Shown here: positions 25,712 through 34,157 of the stretch, piece after piece
Numbering within the stretch: position 1 is the stretch's first letter
How the letters are laid out: each line of letters begins with the position of its first letter
Origin: SZUA-430 sp964646885
GTDB lineage: Bacteria; Pseudomonadota; Alphaproteobacteria; Micropepsales; Micropepsaceae
Length of the DNA: 64,000 nucleotides
Assembly: GCA_964646885.1 (NCBI GenBank)
Contig: CAZYFM010000004.1
Location: 6,498-70,497, forward strand
Reading direction: 5' to 3'
The notes under the pieces: model-generated
The model's input: the letters and a program-made list of their open reading frames with translations, nothing else
Databases searched by the model: none
What the model was told of the DNA's origin: nothing
Made by a program: the position numbers and the translations under genes

Positions 25712-26772
25712 GCATCATGCTGAAATCGGTTGCTGTCGTTTTGCTTGCGGGCACGGCGACGGTGATGGCGGGTCACGTCCTGACGCCGGGCTATTCGCCT
25801 GTCTCGGCAAACCAGTTCGTTGCGCCGCTCACGGGCCTCATCGGGACCATCGGAATGGGCGCGTCGGCACCGTCGTCCGCCACAGCCGGACCGGTCGATC
25901 GTACCTTCGCCGCCAAGCGCGTCCACCTGGACAAGGTAGTGGGGCAGGTGGAACTGGTTCCTACCCAGCCGGGAGCAGCCCGCGTGCAGGCGTGGGGCAA
26001 GCCCGAGACCATGAAGGAATTGCAGGTAAAGCTCGTCGGCGATGAGCTCTACGTGCGTCTGGACAAGCACGAGGAAGAAGCCTGGTTCCCCTGGAACCTC
26101 TTCAACATGTGGGCCGCCGAACGCAAGCCCGCGGATCTCAGGTTGCGCATTTCTGCCCCCGTGGGGACACCATACGAGATTGAAGAGATGTCGGGCACGA
26201 TCACGGCCGGTGATCTCGACGCCCGCGTCTCGATCGACGGACACGCCCTGAGCGGCAAGATAGGTCGGACCCAGAGCGCCGAGATTGGCATCGCGGGAGC
26301 CGGACGTCTCGTGCTTGGTCCGGTGGCTGAGCAGTTGAATGTCGAGATTGCAGGTTCGGGACACGTGGAAGCGCCTTCCGCGACAGCAGCCAATGTCGAG
26401 ATCGCCGGCGGTGGCGAAGTGGTCCTCGGTACACTGTCGAAGGGGCTGAGCGTTGAAATCGCGGGATCCGGCGACGTGCACGCTGTCGCCATGAATGGAC
26501 CGCTCGACGTCGAGATCGCGGGATCCGGCGACGTCCTCGTGGACCAGGGCACCGCGACTTCATTTGAAGTCGAGATCGCGGGTTCGGGTGACGTGGTGTT
26601 CAAGGGGCATGCCGTGAACCCCCGCGTCGAAATCATGGGATCGGGAAGCGTGACCGTCGGGTCCTATTCCGGAAACCTGGACGAGGACATCGCGGGTTCG
26701 GGTGACTTCAACGTCCTGAACAAGGCGTCGTCGCAGGTCCAGCCGACACCGCCGGCGCCACCCGCTCAATAG
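25708..26772 (+). CDS. DUF2807 (auto-transporter adhesin head GIN) repeat protein
   Basis: A 354-residue exported protein: the N-terminal hydrophobic segment (SVAVVLLAGTATVMAG) is a signal peptide or anchor. Residues 65-180 form the first part of the DUF2807 domain. From about 190 to 334 there are eight repeats of 18-20 residues centred on VEIAGSGDV (near 192, 211, 230, 249, 268, 288, 307, 326), expected to build a right-handed beta-helix. The tail is Pro-rich. Function unknown; a surface or periplasmic structural role is inferred from the fold. Confidence 0.85.
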   Translation: MSIMLKSVAVVLLAGTATVMAGHVLTPGYSPVSANQFVAPLTGLIGTIGMGASAPSSATAGPVDRTFAAKRVHLDKVVGQVELVPTQPGAARVQAWGKPETMKELQVKLVGDELYVRLDKHEEEAWFPWNLFNMWAAERKPADLRLRISAPVGTPYEIEEMSGTITAGDLDARVSIDGHALSGKIGRTQSAEIGIAGAGRLVLGPVAEQLNVEIAGSGHVEAPSATAANVEIAGGGEVVLGTLSKGLSVEIAGSGDVHAVAMNGPLDVEIAGSGDVLVDQGTATSFEVEIAGSGDVVFKGHAVNPRVEIMGSGSVTVGSYSGNLDEDIAGSGDFNVLNKASSQVQPTPPAPPAQ

Positions 26773-26794
26773 CCTGAAATCTCATGAACGGCTG

Positions 26795-26821
26795 ACGGCC
26801 CCGGATTTCCGGGGCCGTTTT
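26795..26821. terminator. Strong bidirectional terminator
   Basis: An 11-bp perfect stem, ACGGCCCCGGA (26795-26805) and TCCGGGGCCGT (26808-26818), is followed by TTTT on the plus strand. It separates the DUF2807 gene from the convergent MacB-type permease gene whose stop is at 26821. Confidence 0.85.
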
Positions 26822-28029
26822 CATTCGTACCGGAGCGCTTCGATCGGGTCGAGGCCTGCGGCACGCCGTGCCGGAAAGAAGCCGAAAATGATACCCACGG
26901 CGGCAGAGAAGGCGAAGGCAACCACGACGACCCACGGGCTCAGCACAAACGGCACACCAATCGCATACGCAATGGCAGCAGAGCCTCCGAGCCCCAGCAA
27001 CGCACCGATCAGGCCCCCCACGCAGGAAAGCAGGATGGCTTCGATGAGGAACTGCAGCAGCACGTCTCGTTCAAGGGCCCCAATCGCGAGCCGGATCCCG
27101 ATTTCGCGGGTACGTTCCGTCACGGACACGAGCATGATGTTCATGATGCCGATGCCACCGACAAGAAGGCTGATCGCGGCAACCGCCGAAAGTCCAGCCG
27201 TGAGCAGCGTCGTGGTGGACTCCACGAGGGACGACACGGACTGAAGGTCACGGATCAGGAAGTTGTCCTGCTCTCCCGGCCGGATGCGGCGCCGCTCACG
27301 CATGAGGGTGGCGAGGGCATTCTGGACGGGCTTCACGCGCTCTGCGCTGACGGCCGAAAGCCAGATCTGCTGCACGTCATCATTGCCCGTCATGCGTCGC
27401 TGCACGGCGCTGATGGGCATCAGGATAAGGTCATCCTGGTCCTGGCCGAACGTTGACTGCCCCTTCATCGAAAGAACGCCGACGACCTCGCAGGTGGTGG
27501 TCTGCCCGATCCGGATTGACGCGCCGAGCGGGTTCTGGTGGCCAAAGAGCTCCTTGCGGGGAGTTTCACCGAGGATGCAGACGGGCCGGCCGCCGCGCTC
27601 CTCGCTCTCCGTGAACATGCGGCCCTGCGCGATGGGCCAGTCACGAACGATCAGGTACGGATTGGTCGTGCCATTGATCTGCACGGACCAGTTGTTCGAG
27701 CCGTAGACCACCTGCGACTGCTTGATCGTCGATGGCGCAACGGCAAGGACGCCCTGGATTTCGCGCATGATCGCTTCGGCATCCGACACCTTGAAAGGCG
27801 TCTGCGGTGTTGCCGGTCCCGAGCGCTGTGGCGTGAAGGGAAGGACGAAAAGAAGGTTCTTTCCCATGGCCGCGATGTCGGAAGTCACCTTTAGTGTCAG
27901 ACCCTGTCCAAGCGTGACGACGGTAACGACAGCCGCAACACCCACGATGATGCCAAGTGTCGTCAGCAGCGATCGCAGGATATTCGCGCGCAGCTCACGA
28001 AAGGCGAGTTGGAGGGTATTCCAGATCAT
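26821..28029 (-). CDS. MacB-type ABC transporter permease
   Basis: A 402-residue mechanotransmission-type permease: one N-terminal membrane helix (ANILRSLLTTLGIIVGVAAVVTV), a large periplasmic domain of about 220 residues, and three C-terminal helices (from LSAVAAISLLVGGIGIMNIM onward). The motifs RTREIGIRLAIGA and FFPARRAAGLDPIEALRYE are diagnostic of MacB/LolC/FtsX proteins. It overlaps the ATPase gene by 4 bp and forms an operon with it and a MacA-like adaptor. Probable export of a drug, peptide or lipid across the envelope. Confidence 0.92.
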   Translation of the reverse strand: MIWNTLQLAFRELRANILRSLLTTLGIIVGVAAVVTVVTLGQGLTLKVTSDIAAMGKNLLFVLPFTPQRSGPATPQTPFKVSDAEAIMREIQGVLAVAPSTIKQSQVVYGSNNWSVQINGTTNPYLIVRDWPIAQGRMFTESEERGGRPVCILGETPRKELFGHQNPLGASIRIGQTTTCEVVGVLSMKGQSTFGQDQDDLILMPISAVQRRMTGNDDVQQIWLSAVSAERVKPVQNALATLMRERRRIRPGEQDNFLIRDLQSVSSLVESTTTLLTAGLSAVAAISLLVGGIGIMNIMLVSVTERTREIGIRLAIGALERDVLLQFLIEAILLSCVGGLIGALLGLGGSAAIAYAIGVPFVLSPWVVVVAFAFSAAVGIIFGFFPARRAAGLDPIEALRYE

Positions 28030-28736
28030 GCGGCACCGGCGGGGTGGGTTAGCGTATCGGAAGCAATCTTGCCGTCGCGGAACCTGATCTGTCGCTTGGC
28101 AAAGGCCGCAATGTCTTCCTCATGCGTGACCAGGACGATGGTGATGTTGCGGTTCTTGTTGAGATCAGCCAGCAGCTTCATGATCTCGTGGCTGCGGGCG
28201 GAATCCAGGTTTCCCGTAGGCTCGTCGGCAAAGATGACGGCCGGTTCCGTCACGAGCGCCCGCGCGATCGCGACGCGCTGTTGCTGGCCGCCGGAAAGCT
28301 CGGAGGACGTGTGGTTTGCACGATCCGAGAGACCGACGAGTGACAGGGCACGAAGCGCGGCCTCCTTGCGCTGCACGGCATTCTCGCGCCGATAGATGAG
28401 CGGAAGCTCCAGGTTCTCGCGGGCCGTCGTTCTCTTGAGCAGGTTGAAACCCTGGAACACAAAGCCGATGTAGTGACGGCGAAGCAGTGCGCGCTGCGAA
28501 CGATCCAGCGATCCGACATCAATGCCGCGAAAGAAGTATCGCCCGCTCGTCGGTGTATCCAGGCACCCCAGGATATTCATGGCCGTCGACTTGCCGGAGC
28601 CTGAGGGGCCCATGATGGCGACGAACTCGCCGTCATTGATTGAAAGGTCGACGCCGTCGAGCGCCCGGACCTCGGCCTCACCCTTGCCGTAGATCTTCGA
28701 AACCTTCTCGAAGCGGATGAGAGGGGTTTCCGACAT
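28026..28736 (-). CDS. MacB-type ABC transporter ATP-binding protein
   Basis: A 236-residue ATPase of the MacB/LolD type. Walker A is GPSGSGKST, the signature is LSGGQQQRVAIARAL, Walker B is VIFADEPTGNLD, and the switch histidine lies in VTHEED. All catalytic motifs are intact. It stands between the adaptor (6 bp upstream) and the permease (4 bp overlap), so nucleotide-binding and membrane parts are separate proteins here rather than fused as in E. coli MacB. Confidence 0.95.
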   Translation of the reverse strand: MSETPLIRFEKVSKIYGKGEAEVRALDGVDLSINDGEFVAIMGPSGSGKSTAMNILGCLDTPTSGRYFFRGIDVGSLDRSQRALLRRHYIGFVFQGFNLLKRTTARENLELPLIYRRENAVQRKEAALRALSLVGLSDRANHTSSELSGGQQQRVAIARALVTEPAVIFADEPTGNLDSARSHEIMKLLADLNKNRNITIVLVTHEEDIAAFAKRQIRFRDGKIASDTLTHPAGAA

Positions 28737-28742
28737 GGAGCG

Positions 28743-29957
28743 CTACTGTCCCTCGCTGCTCTTCTGGTCGATGTCGAGAATGAACTCCTCTCCGGCCTTG
28801 ACGTTGGAGCTGGTGATCTGTGTGCGTTGTCCGTCTGTGATGCCCAGCGTCACGTCTCGAGACTCGGGTTCCTTCCCCTTCACCTCGACCCAGAGCTTGC
28901 CCTTGCCTGACGAGATGGGGTCCACGGGAGCAACCGTGGGAACAGGAGCCATGGTCTCCACCGGGGCGTCTTTTTGCGGCGTGAAGCGCAGGGTTCCATT
29001 GGGAACGCTGATGACGTTCTCCGCCGTCTTGACCGCGATATCGGCCGTGGCCGTCATGCCGGGCTTGAGCAGGCCCTTGTCATTCTGCACGCTGAGTACA
29101 CCCTGGTATGTGACGACGTTCTGGATCGTGCGGGCCGCATTCCTCAGTTCCATGACCTTGGCCTTGAAGACCTGGGCCGGGTAGGCGTCGACGGTGAACG
29201 TGGCTTCCTGGCCGACCGAAACCTCGCCGATGTCTGCTTCGTCGATGTCCACGGTCAGTTCCAGCTGGCTCAGGTCAGAGGCAATGACAAACATCTCCGG
29301 CGCCTGGAAGCTGGCCGCAACGGTCTGGCCGCGCTCCACCTTGCGGTCGAGCACGATTCCGTCGATGGGCGAGCGGATCGCCGCTTTCGCAAGGTTGGCC
29401 TGGGCCTGCTGCGATTGCGCGCGTGCGCTCTTGAGATTGGCAAGAGTGGTGTCGCGAACCGAAAGGGCTGCATCATACGATGCCTTGGATACGAAGCCGC
29501 TGTCCCGGAGGGAGACGGCTCGCTTGAGGTCATTCTCCGCCTTGCTCAGGGCCGCTTCGAACTGCAGCACGGTGGCAAGCGCCTGCTGCGCGCGGGCGTT
29601 GAGTTCCTCGGTATTGATGCGGGCGATCACCTCGCCCTTTTTCACCTTGCTGTTGAAGTCGACAAGGATCTCATCGACCCTGCCTGACACCTCCGCGCCG
29701 ACCGTTACCTTGTCGATCGGCTGCAGTGTCCCCGTCGCCGTAACGATCGAGCGGATCGTCATGACTTCGGCCTTGCCCTTCAGATAGGCCGTCGCCGGCT
29801 TTGGCGTGAGCAGGCTCCAGCCCGCGAGCCCCGCGATGAGTGCTGCAATGGTCAGCACCCACCACTTGCGCCAGAAGGGGACCTTCTTGCTGCCTACACC
29901 CAGAACGCGTCCGATGTCGTTTGGCGAACCTGGTTGCGCCACGCCTGCACTAGCCAT
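28743..29957 (-). CDS. MacA-like periplasmic adaptor (HlyD family)
   Basis: A 404-residue membrane-fusion protein. An N-terminal membrane anchor (WWVLTIAALIAGLAGWSL) is followed by a lipoyl half-motif (TGTLQPIDKVTVGAEVSGRV), a long alpha-helical hairpin (about 120-200), the second lipoyl half (AAIRSPIDGIVLDRKVERGQ) and beta-barrel domains. It would link the MacB-type pump to an outer-membrane channel that is not encoded here. First gene of the operon, downstream of a well-formed promoter with a palindrome in its spacer. Confidence 0.93.
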   Translation of the reverse strand: MASAGVAQPGSPNDIGRVLGVGSKKVPFWRKWWVLTIAALIAGLAGWSLLTPKPATAYLKGKAEVMTIRSIVTATGTLQPIDKVTVGAEVSGRVDEILVDFNSKVKKGEVIARINTEELNARAQQALATVLQFEAALSKAENDLKRAVSLRDSGFVSKASYDAALSVRDTTLANLKSARAQSQQAQANLAKAAIRSPIDGIVLDRKVERGQTVAASFQAPEMFVIASDLSQLELTVDIDEADIGEVSVGQEATFTVDAYPAQVFKAKVMELRNAARTIQNVVTYQGVLSVQNDKGLLKPGMTATADIAVKTAENVISVPNGTLRFTPQKDAPVETMAPVPTVAPVDPISSGKGKLWVEVKGKEPESRDVTLGITDGQRTQITSSNVKAGEEFILDIDQKSSEGQ

Positions 29958-29993
29958 GAATAAGGAACCTGACAGCCACTGAACCCGGATAGG

Positions 29994-30022
29994 TATATAG
30001 GAACGCTGTCACAGCGCATCAA
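29994..30022 (-). promoter_or_regulatory. MacA-MacB operon promoter with palindromic operator
   Basis: On the minus strand TTGATG (30022-30017) and TATATA (29999-29994) are 17 bp apart. The spacer holds the perfect 13-bp palindrome CGCTGTCACAGCG (30004-30016). A repressor bound there would block polymerase directly. The predicted leader to the ATG at 29957 is about 30 nt. Confidence 0.55.
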
Positions 30023-30083
30023 ACTAATGTTGGGCAAGTGGTTTCGGCTTCGCGCCGTTGTGATGAATGTAAAGATGGTTTGC

Positions 30084-31181
30084 TTAACGGCTGTAGGGAT
30101 CAGCCGTATCCCTGAGGCCGTCGCCGAGCACATTGAACGCCAGGACCACGAGGACCACCGGCAGGAGCGGAAACAGGAGCCAGGGGTAAAGCTCCACGGC
30201 GCTGATGTTTTGGGCATCGTTAAGCAGGACGCCCCAGCTGACGACAGGGGGGCGCAGCCCGAGTCCAAGGAAGGAAAGGGCGGTCTCTCCGAGGATCATG
30301 CTTGGAACGGCAAGGGTCACGCTGACGATCAGGTGCCCCGAGAAGTTGGGCAGCATGTGCCTGAACAGCACGCGCCCACGACTGGCTCCAAGCAGTTCCG
30401 CCGCAACGACATAGTCCTCTTCCCGCAGCGACATGATCTTCGCCCTGACAGCCCGAGCGAGCCCCGGCCAGTCGAGAAGGCCAAGGATGATCGTAATGCC
30501 GAAATAGACCCAGATCGCAGGCCAGTTCGCCGGCAGCGCGGCTGCCAGCGCCATCCAGAGCGGGAGTTCGGGAATGGCGCGAAGGATTTCGATGAGCCTC
30601 AGGATGGCAGAATCCACCCAGCCGCCGATATAGCCTGCCAGGCCACCCAGCAGGCAGCCCAGGAAAAAGCTGATGGCCACGCCGATGAGCCCGATCGTCA
30701 GGGAAATTCGCGCGCCATAAACGGTGCGGCTGAAGATGTCACGGCCCAATCGGTCAACGCCGAGCAGGTAGAACTGTCCGTTTTCAGGCGGGCAGATCAG
30801 GTGGAATGTCGCCGGCACGGCGCCCCAGAAATCATATGGGTCGCCGGAGCAGAAAAATCGCAGGGGCAGGGGCGTGCTCGTGTCAGGCTTGAACTCCCTC
30901 TGGAATGTCTCCGTGTTGACCACGGTCGTTGTCGCGTAGACGAACGGTCCGACGAACTCTCCCTCGTGAAAGAAGTGCATTTGTGTCGGCGGCATGAAGA
31001 TGTGATCGTTGTTCCGCGTCTCCGGCGCATAGGGCGCAATGAACTCGGCGAACGGCAGCAGGGCATACAGAATGGCAAGGAAAACAAAGGCCGCGAAGGC
31101 CCCTGGCTTGCGCGCAAGTCGTCCGAACAACGTCGTCGTTTCGACGTTCTGATCCGGAAGGGTGAGGCTCTCCGCTGTCAT
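30084..31181 (-). CDS. Oligopeptide-type ABC transporter permease (OppC-like)
   Basis: A 365-residue inner-membrane permease. A first helix (FAAFVFLAILYALLPF) is followed by a periplasmic insertion of about 120 residues, then GVDRLGRDIFSRTVYGARISL, the OppC/DppC signature, and the core helices with the EAA loop AAELLGASRGRVLFRHMLPN. The long periplasmic insertion is typical of the YejE-like branch. Last gene of the ten-gene minus-strand run; its start overlaps the OppB-like stop by 4 bp. Confidence 0.93.
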   Translation of the reverse strand: MTAESLTLPDQNVETTTLFGRLARKPGAFAAFVFLAILYALLPFAEFIAPYAPETRNNDHIFMPPTQMHFFHEGEFVGPFVYATTTVVNTETFQREFKPDTSTPLPLRFFCSGDPYDFWGAVPATFHLICPPENGQFYLLGVDRLGRDIFSRTVYGARISLTIGLIGVAISFFLGCLLGGLAGYIGGWVDSAILRLIEILRAIPELPLWMALAAALPANWPAIWVYFGITIILGLLDWPGLARAVRAKIMSLREEDYVVAAELLGASRGRVLFRHMLPNFSGHLIVSVTLAVPSMILGETALSFLGLGLRPPVVSWGVLLNDAQNISAVELYPWLLFPLLPVVLVVLAFNVLGDGLRDTADPYSR

Positions 31182-32203
31182 CTGTCGAGCGCCTGTCCAA
31201 GCCGGATGCGCGGGTCGATCATGCCCAGGAGAAGATCCGATACGAGCGTGCCCACAAGGGTAAGGACAGCGGCAAACAGCAGGATGAAACCGGAAAGGAA
31301 CAGGTCCTGCGCCTGCAGTGCACGCACGAGGATGGGGCCGACCGTCGGAAGGCTCAGCACGACCGACACGATGACGGACCCGGAGACGAGTGAAGGGAGC
31401 AGGTTGCCGATATCTGCAATGAACGGGATGAGTGCAAGGCGCACGGGATAGCGGATCAGCAGGCGTGTTTCGCTGATGCCACGCGCACGTGCAGCCGTGA
31501 CATAGGGCTTGTTCAGTTCATCCAGCAGGTTCGCACGAAGCCGCCGCGTCATGGAGCCGACGCCAGAAAAGGCAATGACGATGACCGCAATGCCGATGTG
31601 CGCCGCCATGGAAGCAATGCCGGCAGGCGTCCACATGTTCTCGGCATGCGCGGGATCGATCAGGCCGCCGATGGATACGCCAAACCAGGAATGGGCATAG
31701 CTCAGGACGACGAGCGCAAGAAGAAAGCCGGGGGTCGCGACGGCGACATAGGCAAAGCCGGCGATGAGGTAGTCACTGAGGCTGTTCTGCCGGACAGCAG
31801 CAATGATGCCCAGCGGAATGGCCATGAGATAGACGGCAATCACCGCCAGAACGTTTACGGCGATGGTTGGCCCGATGGCATATCCGACAACTTCGGCCAC
31901 AGGCTTGTTGAACTCGAACGATGTTCCGAAATCGCCTTGCAGGAGGCCGGAGAATCCGCGCGGGCCGGGCCAGACGCCAAGCCATATGCCGAACTGCTCC
32001 ACCATTGGTCGGTCCAGCGCGTACTCCTTGCGGAGATACTCGACTTTCGCAGCCGCCTGGCTGTCGCCCTGTGATTGCAGTTCTGCAATCTCGTTGGAAA
32101 GGTAATCGCCCGGCGGCAGCTGGATGGTGAAGAAGATCAGCGCCGCAATGGCGATGAACGTGGGCACCATCAGCAACAGCCGTTCAACGATAAAGCGCTG
32201 CAT
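31178..32203 (-). CDS. Oligopeptide-type ABC transporter permease (OppB-like)
   Basis: A 341-residue permease. It opens MQRFIVERLLLMVPTFIAIA, a standard OppB first helix, followed by a periplasmic part with YALDRPMVEQFGIWL and PRGFSGLLQGDFGTSFEFNKPV, and then the core domain whose EAA loop reads YVTAARARGISETRLLIRYPV. It pairs with the OppC-like protein and the fused ATPase. It lies 24 bp after the substrate-binding-protein gene. Confidence 0.93.
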   Translation of the reverse strand: MQRFIVERLLLMVPTFIAIAALIFFTIQLPPGDYLSNEIAELQSQGDSQAAAKVEYLRKEYALDRPMVEQFGIWLGVWPGPRGFSGLLQGDFGTSFEFNKPVAEVVGYAIGPTIAVNVLAVIAVYLMAIPLGIIAAVRQNSLSDYLIAGFAYVAVATPGFLLALVVLSYAHSWFGVSIGGLIDPAHAENMWTPAGIASMAAHIGIAVIVIAFSGVGSMTRRLRANLLDELNKPYVTAARARGISETRLLIRYPVRLALIPFIADIGNLLPSLVSGSVIVSVVLSLPTVGPILVRALQAQDLFLSGFILLFAAVLTLVGTLVSDLLLGMIDPRIRLGQALDR

Positions 32204-32227
32204 GCGTGTGCCCCGTGTCGCCCCGGT

Positions 32228-34141
32228 TCAGCGGCTGAACCAGAATTCATCCATGCGATACATGCCGAACTGCCCGCCAGGATCCCACGAGAATACTCCC
32301 TTCTCGGGAACATTGTTGAGCGTCTTTCGCACCACCACGGGCTGCATCACCTCTGACACGGTTCCGATGATGAAGGTCTGCTGGGCGTGGATGGCAAGCA
32401 TCTGCGTCCAGATCTTCTGCCTGTCCGTAGCCGTCTTGGCGGCATTCCAGTCCGCATTCAGCTTGAGGAGCTGTTTGCCCTCGGTGGTGTCTGGGGCCTG
32501 GCCGGCCTTGCCGGCAGTCTCGAAATGATTGCCCCACTGTGGCCAGATCAGGGTGTCCTGGCGCGTTGGCGCGAGCTCGTCTGGGCTCATGTCTGCCGTC
32601 GGGATGCCCGTGTCCCAGCCCGAGAGACCTGTCATCACGGCTTCGCCGGCATAGGCCCGGCTGCGCATGATCGTGCGATCGGACGGCTTGATGACCAGCT
32701 TGATGCCGACGGCCTTGAAGTGCTGCGCAACCAGCTGGAGGATATCGGTCTCCTCCTTGGTCTCGCCGGCAATGTCCACGACCAGCTCAAGCGGGCGCTT
32801 GTCGGTCAGCAGGCGCGTTCCATCAGGCGCGCGACCGCGAAGGCCGATCGCATCCAGCAGTTCATTGGCGGCTTTTGGATCGTGGCTGGCATTGGCGCGG
32901 GCGTATTCTGCCTTGTAGAGCGGCGAAGTCTTGAGGACCGCGTTGCCGCTCTCAGCCGCAAGGCCGAAGAAAAGCGCGCGATTGATGTCTTGCCGGTTGA
33001 TGGCAAGGGACAGGGCGCGACGGAACCTCTGGTCCCGCATCAGGGCGCGCCATGCCGGATCACGCGAGTTGAGGTTGGGATAGAGCGCAAAATGCGATCC
33101 CTTGGCTATGGGCCAGGTGCGAAGCACAAAATTGCCCTTGCCCTCGTTCGCCTTGAGGATCGAGACATCTCCGAACGAAAGCCCGCGAGCCTGCAGGTCT
33201 GCATCGCCCGCAGCGGCCTTCGCCGGTATCAGTCCGCCATCAACGATCGAGACTTCGATGCCATCAATGTAGGGCAGCTGCACGCCGCTGGCGTCCACGC
33301 GGTGGTAATACGGGTTGCGTCGGAAAACGAAACGCGTCGCGGGCGTTTCCGTCACCACGACCCAGGGCTGAAGCGTCGGCAGGGCAGGGTTGTCATTGTT
33401 GCCCATGCTGTCCATGCGATTGTGCAACTGCGCCCAGGAGCGTGACTTGGACTTGGCGACAAGGGCGTCGAGGGCCGGCTTGCCCGCATACTTCGCATGG
33501 AACTGCTTGAGGTAATGCGCGGGCCGGTAGATGTAGGGCTCTCGCGCCTGGGCAAGCGAGGATAGGAAACGGGCATTCGGCTTGCTCCAGGAGTATCGGA
33601 CCGTCACCGCATCAATGATCTCGACCTTCGGCTTCTCGCCGTCGTTGAGGATGTCGCTGCTCGGCCCTTTGGGCGAAAGCTCCGCGTTGTTTGCGACGTC
33701 CTCCCAGTAATACCTGAAGTCCTCGGAGGTGAAGGGTTGGCCATCCGACCACTTGTGACCGGCCCGCAGCTTGAGCGTGAAGATGCGTCCATCCTTGACG
33801 TCGATCGACTTGAGCAGGTCAGGCTTCAGTTCCAGCTTGGGGGTCCAGGCAACGAGCCGCGCGTAACCCCATGTGCTCAGGAGCCGGATGTCCTTCTCCT
33901 TGCTGAGCATCATTTTGAGGACGCCGCCCGGCTTGCCGGTCTTGCGGCCGGCGGCCTGCAGATTGACGACGTCCGGTTCGGAAGGAACACGCTGCGCGAC
34001 GGCTGGCAGTTTCTTTGCGGACACCTGCGATGCAAGCGACGGCGTTTCCAGCAGCTTCGGGCTACCCGGGTCCGCGGCATTCGCACTAGCCACGGAAAGG
34101 GCAACGAGGACACAGGACGCAAGGGAAACGAGATAACGCAT
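32228..34141 (-). CDS. Oligopeptide-type ABC transporter substrate-binding protein
   Basis: A 637-residue periplasmic protein of solute-binding family 5, with signal peptide MRYLVSLASCVLVALSVASA cleaved near ANA-AD. Family features include FTLKLRAGHKWSDGQPFTSEDFRYYWEDV in the first lobe and DQRFRRALSLAINRQDINRALFF in the second. At over 600 residues it is in the size class of YejA-type binding proteins for larger peptides. It may take up peptides or muropeptides, an inference from class only. Part of the OppDF-SBP-OppB-OppC set. Confidence 0.92.
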   Translation of the reverse strand: MRYLVSLASCVLVALSVASANAADPGSPKLLETPSLASQVSAKKLPAVAQRVPSEPDVVNLQAAGRKTGKPGGVLKMMLSKEKDIRLLSTWGYARLVAWTPKLELKPDLLKSIDVKDGRIFTLKLRAGHKWSDGQPFTSEDFRYYWEDVANNAELSPKGPSSDILNDGEKPKVEIIDAVTVRYSWSKPNARFLSSLAQAREPYIYRPAHYLKQFHAKYAGKPALDALVAKSKSRSWAQLHNRMDSMGNNDNPALPTLQPWVVVTETPATRFVFRRNPYYHRVDASGVQLPYIDGIEVSIVDGGLIPAKAAAGDADLQARGLSFGDVSILKANEGKGNFVLRTWPIAKGSHFALYPNLNSRDPAWRALMRDQRFRRALSLAINRQDINRALFFGLAAESGNAVLKTSPLYKAEYARANASHDPKAANELLDAIGLRGRAPDGTRLLTDKRPLELVVDIAGETKEETDILQLVAQHFKAVGIKLVIKPSDRTIMRSRAYAGEAVMTGLSGWDTGIPTADMSPDELAPTRQDTLIWPQWGNHFETAGKAGQAPDTTEGKQLLKLNADWNAAKTATDRQKIWTQMLAIHAQQTFIIGTVSEVMQPVVVRKTLNNVPEKGVFSWDPGGQFGMYRMDEFWFSR

Positions 34142-34157
34142 TTAAACGCCTTTGGAG

